A stretch of DNA of 64,000 nucleotides from Cynocephalus volans (taxonomy: Eukaryota; Chordata; Mammalia; Dermoptera; Cynocephalidae). A program made the position numbers and the translations under genes. How positions within the stretch are numbered: position 1 is the stretch's first letter; every line of letters starts with the position of its first letter. The stretch is taken from assembly GCF_027409185.1 (NCBI RefSeq), contig NC_084462.1, positions 17,521,577 to 17,585,576 of the forward strand. The letters run 5' to 3'. Below, one piece after another: positions 22,495 through 35,620 of this stretch. The notes beneath the pieces were generated by a model. It had not been told where the DNA came from. It did no database searches and saw only the letters and a list, made by a program, of their open reading frames with translations.

Positions 22495-22938
22495 GGTGGT
22501 TTTTAAATATGTCCTCACATTCTTTAACAGCCCTTCCCTCAAGTGGGTGAGCCTAATTCCCCTCTCCTTAAGTGCAGGCCAGTCTTAGCGACTGGCATCC
22601 AATGATGGAACATTCTGGAAATGACAGCATGTCTCTCTGAGACTGTTGTAAAAGGCATTAAAGCTGCCTCCTTGCTCTCTCTTGGATCACTCTTTCCAAG
22701 GGGAAGCCAGCTGCCACGTCATGAAGGTGCTCAAGGAGCCTAAGGAGAGGCCACTTGGTGAGGAGCTGAGACACCCCCTCCCACCAGCTTGCCAGGCACA
22801 TGAAGGGAGCCACCCTGGAGGCGGGTCCTCCAGCTGCAGTCGAACCTTCAGATCATGCAGCTTCAGCTGGCATCTTGCCACTCTCCAGTTCCTGACCCAC
22901 AGGAACCATAATAAAATAAATGTTTGTTGTTGTTGTTA
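22495..22938 (+). mobile_element. Old interspersed repeat, family not assigned
   Basis: Words such as 'gaagccagctgccacgtcatg', 'ggaggcgggtcctccagc' and 'cctgacccacaggaaccataataaaataaatg' occur in an order I recall from a common mammalian interspersed repeat. It ends in AATAAA-like sequence and a (TTG)n run at 22922-22938. I cannot give the family name. Confidence 0.5.
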
Positions 22939-24775
22939 ATTTTTTATTTTGGAATAATTACAAATTCACAGGAACTTGCAAAGATTGTACACAGAGAGAG
23001 GTCCCGTGTTTCCCCCAGTGGTTACCTCTTATATAATTAAAGTATAACAAAACCAGAAAATCACATTGGTACAATGTGTGTGTATAGTTCTATGTCATTT
23101 TATCACACGTGTAGATTTGTGTCCACCGTAATCAGGACACAGAACTGATCCATCACCGCAAGGATCTTCCTCCTGCTGCCACTTTATAGTCACACCCCAG
23201 CTCCCACCATCCCTAATCCCTAGCAACCACTAATTTGTTCTCCATCTTTATAATTTTGTCATTTCAAGAATGTGATGTAAATGGAATTATACAGTTTGGG
23301 GTCTTTTGAGATTCATTTTTTTCACTCGATGTAACGCTCATGAGATCCATCTAAGTTGTTGTGAGTATCTATAGTTGATGCCTTTTTTATTGCTTAGTAG
23401 TTAGTATTCCACCATATGGATGCACCACAGTTTGCTTAAATGACCTACCTAGGGACATTTTTGGTTATTTCCAGTTTGGGGCTATTACAAGTAAAACTAA
23501 TATAAACATTTGTATACAGGTTTGAAAGGACATAATTTTCCTTTTTCTGGGATGAACGGCCAGGGGTACAATCTCTGGGTTGTATGGTTAACTGTGTTTA
23601 GTTTGTCAAGAAACTAAACTATTTTCCAGAGTGGCTGTACCATTTTGCATTTCACAAGGAATATGTGAGAGATCCAGTTTCTGCACATCCTCACCAGCAT
23701 TTGGAATTGCCAGTATTTTAACTTTGGTTGTTCTAACAGGTGTGTAATAATATACTGTACTGGTCCTAATTTGTCTTAATAGCTAGTGATGTTGAATCCT
23801 TTATTCCACATTTATTTGCCATTCATATATCCACTTCAATGAAATATCTCTTCATGTCTTTTGCCCATTTTCTAACTGGATTTTTTTAATGTTGACTTTT
23901 GAGAGTTCTTTACATATTCTAAATATAAGTCCTTTGTCAGATACATGGTTTACAAAAGTTTAATTACAATTTTTCTGATTAAAATTTAATTTTGAAGTAT
24001 TGGTTTTTCTTTTATAGATCATACTTTTGGTGTTAATTCTAAGAACCCTTCACCAAGCCCTCGTTCCCAAAGATGTTCTCCTATGTTATCTTCTAAAGGT
24101 TTTATATTTTATATTGAAGTGCATGATCCATTTTAAGTTGATTTTTTATGAAGGGTGATGTTTGGATTGAGTTTACTTTTTTGCCTAGGGATGGTAATTG
24201 CTCCGGCATTGTTTGTTGGAAAGCTATCATTCCTCCATCAAATTGTACTGCACTTCTTGTCAAAGTCAGCTGGCCATGCTTGTGTGGGCTTTTTTGGAGT
24301 TCTCTGTTCTGTTCCACTGATCTGTGTGTTTGTCCCTCTGCCAGTACCACACAGCAGTGACGACTGCAGCTATCCAACAAGGCTTGAAATTGGAAAGAGC
24401 AATTCCTCCCACTTTATTCTTCAGAATTGTTTTCACTATTCTAGTTCCTTTGCCTTCCCACATAAGATTTAGCACAGTCTTGTCTATATCTACAAAAAAG
24501 TCTTGCTGGGATTTTGTAGGAGTTGTATAAACCCGTATATCAGTGTGGGCAGAACTGACATCTTTGCTATGTTGAGCCTTCAGTCAATGAACATGGAATG
24601 TCTCTCCCTTTATTTAGATCTTATTTGATTTCTTCAACTTTTTGTAGTTTTCAGCATACAAGTCTTGTAGATGTTTTTGTTGAACTTACATCTGTTTCAT
24701 TTTTTTTTTTAGCTATTGTCAATGGTATTACATTTTTAATACAGTAATAAAATGCAACAAATAAAGACCCAAAAA
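22939..24775 (-). mobile_element. L1 LINE 3' half (first of two)
   Basis: Minus-strand old L1. The 3' UTR is at the left ('ttttattttggaataattacaaa...'), then the ORF2 C-terminal region read in reverse ('gagatccatctaagttgttg', 'ccatatggatgcaccacag', 'cacaagga...ccagtttctgcacatcctcaccagc' in part). It is riddled with stops. A second L1 3' end begins at about 24776, so this one is separately inserted. Confidence 0.85.
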
Positions 24776-26177
24776 ATGATGAATGTTTGTTTCTTTAAAA
24801 TGGCTTTATCCAGGTAAACATAACATAATATAAAAATTGCCCTTTGTAAGTGATTTTTAGTAAATTTACAGAGTTGTGCAGCCATCACCACAATCCAGTT
24901 TTAGAGCATTTCCATTATGCCAAAAGTGCCCTCCAGCCATTTGCGATTTCCACCCCTAGCCCCAGGCAACCACGGATTCGCTTTGTCCCTATTAACCTGC
25001 CTTTTCTGAACACTCATTTAAGCTTTACTTAGCTTAATGTTTTTGAGGTTTACCCATGTGATCGCATGTATCAATCGTTCATCCTTTTTATTGCTGAATA
25101 ATGTTCCATCGTGTGGCCAGACCACATTTTGTTTATCCATTCATCAGTTGATGGGCATTTTAGATTGTTTCCACTTTGGGGCTATTATGTAGATACTGCT
25201 TATGAGTATTGTACATGTCTCCGTGCATGGATGTGTGTTTTCTTTCTCTTAGGTAGATTCCTGACTGTAGAATATCTGGGTCGTAGGGTAACTTTATGTT
25301 TAACTTTTAAAATTGCCAGAGTGTCTTACAAAGTGTCTTATCATTTTATTTCCCTATCAGCAGTGTATGAGGATTCCAATTTCCCCACACCCTCATCTAC
25401 ACTTGACTTTTTTGATGATAGCTGTCCTAGTAGGTGTGCAATGGGATCTCATTATGGTTTTAATTTGTATTACCCTAATGACTAATGACATTGAATATCT
25501 TTTTATGTGTTTATTTTCAATTCATTTGTCTTATTTGATGAGCTGTCTATTCAGGTCTTTTGCCCCTTTTAAAAATTAGGTTGTCTTCTTGAATTGTGTT
25601 ACATATTCTTTATCAAATGTATGCTCTATAAATATTTTTTCCTAGCCTAGGATTTGTCTTGTCATTTTCTTAATGGTGTCTTTTGAAGAGAAGTTTTTAT
25701 TTATGATAAGGTCCAATTTATCCATTTTTCTCTTATGGGTTATGCTTTTGGTATCAAGTCTAACCCCAAATTACAGAGATTTGCTGCTACGTTTTCTTAC
25801 AGAAGTTTTATTCTTTTAGCTCTTACATGTTCTTTGATGCATTTTGAGTTAATTTTAGTGTATAGTGCGAGGTTTTATTGTTTGCTTGTTTTTGCAGTGT
25901 CCATTATCCCAGCCCCTTTTGTTGAAAAGACTGTCCTTTCTCCATTCAGTTGTCTTGGCTCTTTCATTGAGAATCAATTGACTTATACACAAGGGTGAAT
26001 TTCTGGATTCCCAATTCTGTTCCATTGATCTACATGCCTATCCTTGTGTCGTGACAATACTGTCTTGACTCCTGTGGCCTTACAGTAAATTTTGAAATTG
26101 GATAGTATAAGTCTTCCAACTTCGTTCTTCTCTTTCAAAATTGTTTTGACTATTTTCGGTCCTTTGCAAATCTATAA

Positions 26178-26242
26178 ATTTTACTAAAATTTCACTAAAA
26201 TATAAATTTTCACTAAAATTTATACTTCACTAAAATATAAAT
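26178..26242 (+). repeat. Short AT-rich tandem repeat inside L1
   Basis: Imperfect repeats of 'cactaaaat(at)aaatttt' occur three to four times in tandem. Local slippage within the L1. Confidence 0.7.
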
Positions 26243-26577
26243 TTTTGTGATCAGCTCATCAATTCCTCCCCAAAACAGCCGACTGGCATTTTGTAGGGAT
26301 TTTGTAGGGATTGTACTGAACGTATAGATCAATTTGGGGATAATTGCCCATCAATCCTTGAACATGGAATGTCTCTCCATTTCCTTACACATCCTTTAAT
26401 TTGTCTTGATGATGTTTGGTCATTTTCTGTGCATGAACTGTGTGCTGCTTCTGTTACATCTGTCCCTAAGCATTTTGTTAATCCTTATGATATCATGAGA
26501 GGCATTTTCTTAATTTTATTTTCAGAACGTTTGTTGCTAGTATACAGAAATACAATTTATTTTTACACATTGATCTT

Positions 26578-27644
<1,067 letters not shown>

Positions 27645-29714
27645 ATTGATCTTATGTTCGACTACTACGTTTATTAGTTCTAATAGCTTTTGAGAGGATT
27701 TCTTAGGATTTTCAACATACAGGACGATGTCATCTGTGAATAAAGATAGTATTACTTCTTCCTTTCCAATCTGGATGCCTTTGCTATCCTTCTGTTGTTT
27801 TATTTTATTTTGGTTTTGCCTTATTGCACTGGTAGAGTCTACAGTATAATGCTCAATAACAGCGGCAAAAGGAGAAATCCTGACTTCGTTCCCACTGTTA
27901 GAGGGAAAAGATTCAGTCATTCATCATTACATGTACTAGTTGTTTTCCATAGATGCCTTTATCAGTTTGAGAAAATTCCCTTCTATTTCTAGTCTGTTGT
28001 GCATTTTTTATCATAAATGGATATTAGATTTTGTCAAATGCTTTTTCTGTATGTTTTGAGATAGTCATGTGGTTTTCGTCTTTTATTTTATCAATGTGAT
28101 GTATTACATTGACTTTTGAATGTAAAACCAACTTTGCATTCCTGGAATTAATTCCACTTGGCCATGGTATGTGATCGTTTCTGTATGTTGCTGGTTCAGT
28201 CTGTAATATTTTGTTAAAGATTTTGCCTCTGTGTTCATGAGGATAGTGGTCTGTACTTTTCTTGTGATGTCTTTGTCTGGCTTTCGTATATGGGTAACAC
28301 TGGCTGATAGAATGAGTTGGGAAATGCTCTCATTTGGTATTCTTTCTTCTTTAAATATTTGATAGAATTTGCCAGTAAAACTATCTTGGCTAGACTTTAA
28401 TTTGTGGGAAATTTTTAAATTACTAATTAAATTTCTTTACTTGTTACAGATCTTTTCCAATTTTCAATTTCTTTTTAATTCGCCTTTTAAAAATTGTGTG
28501 TTTACAGACATTTGTCTATTTCACCTAAGTTTTTTACTTTGTCAGCATTAAGTTGTTCATAACATTTTCATATAAGCCTTTTAGTTTCGGTAGGGCTAGT
28601 GATATCTCCTCTTTAATTCCTGAATTTGATAATTTGTACATTCTCTCTCTTTTTCTTGGTCAGTCTAGCTGAAAGTTTATTGTTTTTGTTGATGTTTTCA
28701 GAGAACCAAATTTTGATTTCATTGATTTTTTTTTCTCTTGTTTTGCTGTTTGCTATAGTTGATTTCTTCTCTAGTTTGTATTATTGCCTTTCTTATGCTT
28801 GCTTTGAGCTTAATTTACTCTTCTTTTTCTAGTTTTTATAATAGAAACTTACCAATCTGAGACTGCTTCTTTTCTGATTTGGGTGTTTAAAGCTATAATT
28901 TCTTTCTAAGCACTGTTTTAGTTTCGATGTTCACGTCGTGCTTGCATTTTCATTCACTTCAAAATATTTTCTATTTCCCCTTGTGGCTCCTTCTTTGACT
29001 TGTGTGTTTTTTTTAGAAATTTATGGTTTATTTTCCAAATATTTGAGAATTTCCTAGATTATTTTCAGTTGTTGATTTCTACTTAATTCCATTGTGGTCA
29101 TGAAACATACTTTGCATAATTTCAGTCCTTTTAAATCTATTGAGGCTTGTTTTATAGACTACCCTGAGAATGTTCCCTGTGAACTTGAGAAGAATGTATG
29201 ATCTGCTGGTGTCGGGTGGAGTCTGTTAGCTCTAGTGGGTCGGAAGTGTAATCAGGTGGAGTTGATCAAGTCTTCTACATTTGTGCTGATTTTTTGACTA
29301 GCTGTTTTATCAGTTATTGAGAATAGAGCATTAAAATCTCCAACTAATATTGTTTAACTTTTTTCTTTCAATTCTGTCCATTTTTGCTTCATGTATTCTG
29401 AGCCTCTGATGTTAAAGGTACATGCACTTGTAATTATTATATCATTATGAAATGTCCCTATTTGTCTCTAGTAGGATTTCTTGTCTTGAGATCTATTTTG
29501 TTTGGTAATAACGTAGCCACCCCAGCTCTCTTACGGTGACTGCATTTTTCCATTGCATTACTTTCAATCTCTGTCTTTGAGTCTAAGGCATGTATCTTCA
29601 GACAGCATAGAGTTGGATATTGATTTTTTAAATATTTTGAAATAGTCTGAAAACCTCTGCCTTTTGAGTGAGATGTTTAGACCCCAAGTCACATTTAATG
29701 AAAATACTGACATA

Positions 29715-30255
29715 GTTAGTGTCTATCAAGCTAATTTTCTGATTCTGCGACACCAGCTAGGTGTCCTACAGTTTGATTCAATTCTGACACTAACTACCCA
29801 GAGTTAGCACAGACCCGACAGGTTAAGAGCTCAGTTCCTACTTCAGATGCCAGTCTCAAGTCTCAGGTCCTCAGGCTACCTGCATTTCTGTCTGACTTGG
29901 CTACACATACAGGGATTCCCGTGACGCTCCAAATCAGGTTTGATAACTTGCTATAATAGAACAACTCACAGACTCAGGAAGTGCTATTCTTATGATTACA
30001 ATTTTATTATAAAGAATACAACTCAGGAGCAGCCAAATGGAAGAGATGCATAGGGCAGGGTTGGGATGTGGGTGGGAGGGGCACAGAATTATGTCCTCTC
30101 CAGCGCTCCTAGCACATTGATGTGTTCACCAACCTGGAAGCTACTCTGACCCCGACCCCTATCATTCAGGGTTTTTATGTAGCTTTTCTTTATGTAGGCA
30201 TGGCTGGTTAAATCACTGGTCATTGGTGATTGATCTCAATCTCCAGCTCACCTCT
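29715..30255 (-). mobile_element. ERV-type solo LTR inserted in L1 (family uncertain)
   Basis: L1 sequence is interrupted here by about 540 bp of higher GC content. On minus it carries an LTR-like poly(A) region (TTTATAATAAAATTG near 30010) and words such as 'GGACACCTAGCTGGTGTC' and 'AGACTGGCATCTGAAGT' that I associate with a common mammalian ERV LTR. L1 similarity resumes near 30256. No internal retroviral genes are present. Exact ends and family are not certain. Confidence 0.6.
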
Positions 30256-32150
30256 CTCTTTGTCAAGAGTCTCTATTTGCTGATTCATTGTTGATATACT
30301 TTCCTTTAATTCTTTAGACATAGTTTTCTTTAGTTCCTTGTATATATTTATATTAGCTGCTTTGAAGTCTTTGTCTGAAAGTTCCCACCCTCTATTTGTG
30401 TCGTTGGCTCCTCTGGAACTGGCACAGAGACCAAATATTTAGCTTTTATTAAACCACAATTAGCTTTATATTTTCCATCTTGTATTTATTTCTATATGTC
30501 TCCTGTCTTTTTTTCTTCCTCTCTTCCTGCTTTACTGGTTTCTTTCATGTTAAATAAATATTTCTTAGTGTACCATTTTAATTTCTCTGTTGATTTTTGT
30601 AAATTATATTTTTGAGTTATTTTCTTAGTGGTTGCTCTACAGATTACAATATGCATCTTATCACAGTCTCCTTCTAATTAATACTGGCCTAATTCCAATA
30701 AAATATAGAAAATGTTCTCCTTATGACTCTGCACCTCCCTGCTCCTTTGCTCTATTATTGTCACCTATATTACATTATATGTGTCATACATACAGTGTTA
30801 AAATTATTTATTGTATAAATAAATATGTATACAGTGTTACATTTATTTATATAATCTTACAGCTTTTAAATAAGTTAAGAAAAGAAGCAATCAAATTCTT
30901 TTCAAATAATAAAAAAAAGTATTTTTGTGGTATTTTATGTTAATGCGCATATTTTCCACTCCCTCTTCTTTACACTTCTTTCTGTGGTTTTGAGTTATCA
31001 CCTGATGTCATTTCTTTTCAGCCTGAAGTATTTTAGTATTTATTGTAAGCTTGCTATCAACAAATTCTCTTAGAGTTTTAAAATCCGGGAATATTTTTAT
31101 GCCTTCATTTTTGAGTGATACTTTTGCTGGGTATAGGATTATGTGCAGACTTTTTTTCTTCTTTTTGTGCTTTAAATTCCTCATTCCACTGCCTTTCCTA
31201 GTTTCTGATAAGAAGTCAGCTATTAATCATATCGTTGTTTTGCTAAATGTGAGAGTTGTCTTTCTCTTGCTGCTTTCATAATTTTCTCTTTGTCTTTGAT
31301 TATAATGTGTCTAGTTTTAGATCTCTTTGATCTCTTTGTAGTTATCCTACTTGGGTTCATTGTGCTTTTTGAATTTGTACATTGAGGTTGTTTTAATCAA
31401 ATTTGGGAAACATTTGGTTATTTATATCTTCAGATACTTTTTTGCCACTTTCTCTCTCTTTCTGAGACTGCCAATATATGTATGTTGGTACAATTGATTT
31501 TACTCACAGGTCTCTGAGGTTCTACTTATTTTTCAGTAATGTTTTGTCTGTTCTTCAGATTGGATAATTTCTATTGATCTATGGTCAAGTTCATTGGTTC
31601 CTTCTTCTGTCATGTCAAATCTTCTGTTGAGCCACTCTAGTGATTTTTCTTTCCATTTCAGTTATTGTACTTTTCAACTCCAGAATGTCCATTTGGTTCT
31701 TCATTATAATTTTCTGTCTTTATTGAGAATCTCTATTTCCTAACTCATTGTTGATATACTTTCTTTTAATTCTTTAGCCATAGTTTTCTTTAATTCTTTG
31801 AACATATTGAAACATATTTATATTAGTTGCTTTGAAGTCTTTGTCTGAAAATGTAACATCTGAGGACACACAGAGACAGCTTCTATTGACTGCTTTTTTT
31901 CTGAATATGGGTCACACTTTCCAGTTTCTTTATATGTCTTATAATTTTTTTTGTAAAAATCCAGACATTTTAGATAATACTTGATAGCAACTTTGAACTT
32001 AAATTTTTCTCCCTTGATGCTTGTTGTTGCTATTTTTCTGATGGTTTGTAACTTGTCTCTGCTCAATTTGTGAACTCTGTCTCCTCTACGGTGTGCAGCT
32101 GCTGGTGTCTCTGCTCATGTTTTTCAAATTTCTGTGTTATTTTTAAGCCT
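30256..32150 (-). mobile_element. L1 LINE 5' part, with internal duplicated segment
   Basis: Minus-strand L1, upstream (5') part of the element or elements. A ~120-140 bp stretch at 30262-30405 ('cattgttgatatactttcc...') recurs at about 31718-31857, so either two L1 copies overlap here or part of one is duplicated. No intact ORF1. A small frame at 31818-32066 has no useful match. Confidence 0.7.
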
Positions 32151-33084
32151 GGCTCCCTAGAGATCAGCCCTGTGTCTGCATAGGTTGGTTACCACCCAAT
32201 AGTTGATTGGAAGTTGTGCTCAAACACTTCAATCCAGTAAGGCTCTGTCCTCTTCTGATGGATCTGTGTGTGGGAAGGGGGACACCTTCAAAGTTCAGGC
32301 CATTTAACATCCTTTTCCAGCTTTTACACTCCACCGGGACTTACTGTGTCTGCTCTGTGCACACATGCAGCCGCAGGTTGGCCAACAGTGTGTAGAGAGA
32401 GAGTTTGGGTCCTATCACCTCCACCAGGAATGTGCTCACCCACCCTGACTGCAGCCCCAGGCAGGTAGAGCCACTGGCCCTTTCCACTCACCCACGGCCA
32501 ACACCATCACTTTTACTGACAATGCCACTGGGTGAGAACATCACCCCTTCCAAATCAGTGATCCCCCCTTGACCAGATCAGTGAACCCGTGGTTCTCACA
32601 GCCTATCCTGCCCTGGTGGATGTTTCACAGCAACTGAGCTGGAGGGGAATGGATGGTTGGGAGCAGCCCACACAAGAACACTACAGATTCCCACTGTTCA
32701 TATGCAAAGGTCTCCCATGGTTCAAGCATAAATTCTTCTCAGATTACTATTTGCCTTTGGTCACTTTCTAGAGTGCCCAGATGGTTGGTCTGTGACATTT
32801 TTTTCCAGCTTTAGAGTTGCTTTGCAGAAAGGATTTGCCAATCTCTTCACTCAGCAGTAGTTTGAAATCTCACCTCAATATTTCCCTTTTCAAACTGCTA
32901 AGTCCTGGGGGATGATTTCTTCTGCAGTAATACATAATTAACAGAGGGCTGGAATCTGACGAATGCCCCAGTGTCCAAGCTTTGTGCCGTGAGGGTCTGC
33001 ATCAGCCTGGGGAGGTGGGGGCATCTGTTTGTGATCCATCTGCTCAAGACAGGCAGCTTTTTTCAGTCCACTTTCCTGGAGGAA
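32151..33084. other. Intergenic, nothing assigned
   Basis: GC content returns to normal. No gene or named repeat is recognised. Confidence 0.5.
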
Positions 33085-33277
33085 GGGTTGCCAGATAAAA
33101 TACAGGACACCAGTTAAGTTTGAATTTCAGATAAACAACAAATAATTGTTAGTATAAGCATATTCCAAATATTCCATGGGATATACTTATACTAAATAAG
33201 CTAATCATTACTATCTGAAATTCAAATTTAACTTTGCATCCTGTTTTTGCTTTTGTTTTCCTATATATGGCAGCCCC
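33085..33277. mobile_element. Palindromic non-autonomous DNA transposon (MER53-like)
   Basis: The left arm ('gggttgccagataaaatacaggac', continuing to 'tttgaatttcagataaac') and the right arm ('tctgaaattcaaatttaac...atatggcagcccc') are inverted complements around a centre near 33175 ('ttccatgggatat'). The whole could fold into a long hairpin. Its layout and words match what I recall of MER53-type elements. Diverged and old. Confidence 0.7.
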
Positions 33278-33635
33278 ACCTGAAGGAATCTTCTCTAGTA
33301 ATTGGTGCACAAGTCAGCAGTGAGCTAGGTGTACTTCTGTGTGACTTTTTCCTTCCCGTCCTCATTCCCACCTGATTACCTCACTTCTAATTTCACTGGA
33401 AACACTGCAGCAACCAGGAGAGACCTGCCACAAGCCCTCACCACATCCTCCCTCCACTTGTCTTGAGCCCTGTGCTCTGCTTTCTCCCCTGCTACCAGGG
33501 ATGAGCTGAGCCTGCCTGTCACAGACTCCCCACTTGTGCACCTGTTATACCAGCCAGTGGATAAGCCCTTGTCACCCAAGCCAATTCCTACTGAGTTTTT
33601 ATTGCTTACAGCACACAGGTCCTGACTAATTCATT
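33278..33635. other. Intergenic, nothing assigned
   Basis: No recognised feature. Confidence 0.5.
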
Positions 33636-33735
33636 TATACCCCCATTTTATAGATGAGTAAACCGAGGTTCAGTTTAAGGTACAGATTAAGATTGTATAG
33701 CCAGAAGGAAGTAGAGGCAAGATGGAACCCAAGCC
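33636..33735 (+). mobile_element. MIR SINE fragment
   Basis: 'cccattttatagatgagtaaaccgaggttcag' (in part) and '...agccagaaggaagtagaggcaagatggaaccc' follow the MIR core order. Confidence 0.65.
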
Positions 33736-35429
33736 TACTCCTCTGAAAAATTACCCATTAGTCCATCTGAGCCTTGGACCTGGCCCTGCTTGGCCTGGGG
33801 GGCTCCAAGGAGGAGCCACCCACACCCCGTCCAGTCCTGATGGTGGCCATGGGTCAGCAGGTGCAAGCAATAGACCTGTACTTGCATCCTTCATTCAAGA
33901 CTCAAGTCCCAGCCAACAATGCCAAACAGCCTGTGCTCGGCTGATTTGGGCAATGAAAAGAAGGATCCAGCCAGACACTACCCATGTACCCTTTGGTCTC
34001 TGCAATGGAAGGACAGATCCCAGGACATTCTGCACCCTGATAGCATATTACACAGGAGGGGAGCAAATCTCCAAAGAGAAGTTGGGGTGTGTTGGGAAAG
34101 GGGCAAGTGAAACAGGACCTATGGCCCTTCCCGCTGAATGGGAAGGAGCTAAGGACGGCATCTGGGAAGAGGTGACAATTTATGGGGAAATTTGTGCACA
34201 AGAATTGAAGTGAGGGAAGGACATTTGGGTGGAGCAGTCATTGGGAGGAATGGCTTGGTGCCCAGAAGATGTCCGAGCAGCATGAGGGTGAGGAGGGGGT
34301 TGGTGAAATGCCCCATGTTGGGCTCAGTGGCTTGGACCAATTAATGACCCAACTCATAGCATCACTCATCATCCTTTGGCCAATGATTCCTTATGGAGAA
34401 CGACAAGGGCTGGGCATTCCCACCCTTTGTCTGATTTCCACTGACCTGACTTCCTGACACACTCCTTCTCCAGGTCTCAGTTTCCCCAAGGCCACAGTCA
34501 TGGCCCGCTCACCTTCCCAGGGCAGCTGAAAAGCTGGAGTGTGGGAAAGGGCTCAGCTCCACATCCAGGGCCAAAGGCAGCCGAAGCGATTGTGCCAGCC
34601 CGGGCTCTTGGGCGCTCGCCACACTCTGGTGGCCAAACAATGCCCACCTCTGAGCAGAGCCGTGGGTGGGCAGTAGCCATGGTGAGGGCTCCATGCAGCA
34701 GAGCCAACTGCCCATCCGGGGTCAGCTGGGCCCGTGGCCCTGGTTACGGCTTTGTCCCATGGCTGGAACTGGGCCCATGCTAACAGGCTCTGAATAGCTG
34801 ACTGTTAGGGAGGGCAGTGCTTACCGCAAAGGAAGGGGGCTCCTGGATGAAGAGAGGGTTTGGGGTTGAGGTGGGGGCAGTGGAACTGTTTCCAGGGTCC
34901 TGAAATCACAGCCATGTTTGGCTTGAGTCACCATGCCTGTTGGAAGTACCTTCCCAGCAGCGGCGTAAGGAGCATCTCTATCCCCTGATGCCCCCAGCCT
35001 CCATGCTGCCCCCTGTAGAAGGACAGGGTCTGGAGTGCTCCCAGAAGGAGGCGTCTCCCACCTCCAAGTTCCGGGATGTTCCAGGCAATTGGCCAGAGCA
35101 CGGCAGGTCCCTGCAGGCTCCCCCTGGGCTCTCTCACAGCCTGATTTCGGCTCCATCCGGCTGCTGGCTGTACCCGCTTCCCACCCCTGCCTGTCCCAAT
35201 TCCCCACCCCAGACTGGCAGGAACCTGGCATGAGTGTGGGGCCTCTGCCAGAGCCCAGAGTCACCGACCCCTCCCCAGCAGTGGGGATCAGAGTCCCCCA
35301 AACATCATGTTTGCAAAACCCATGTTTGCAAATTCATGACCTCATTTTTAAAAAAAGCAAGAAAAAAAGCAATAAAAATAGCGCTGAATATATATATGTA
35401 TATTTCCAACCAAAGGCACTCAAATATCT
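33736..35429. other. Intergenic, nothing assigned
   Basis: Several open frames of 100-160 codons, with no motif, signal peptide or known family. A short AT-rich run (tatatatgtatat) lies at about 35390-35403. Confidence 0.5.
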
Positions 35430-35620
35430 AGAAGACCCTGGAATCAGATTGCCTCGGTTCAAGTCATAGCCCTGCCACAGCCATGCTGTGTGACCTTGGG
35501 AGGATGTCTTCGCTTCTCAGTGTCTGAATACCCTCATCTATAAAAATCAGCAATGGGACAGCAAACCTCAGGGGGCTTTTGTGAAGATCCCCGAGGGTTT
35601 GCAATAAGCCATCTGCTTGC
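35430..35620 (+). mobile_element. MIR SINE, 5' and core part
   Basis: 'ggaatcagattgcctcggttcaa', 'tgtgaccttgggagg' and 'ctcatctataaaaatcagcaatggg' appear in MIR order, a fairly complete but diverged copy. Confidence 0.75.
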
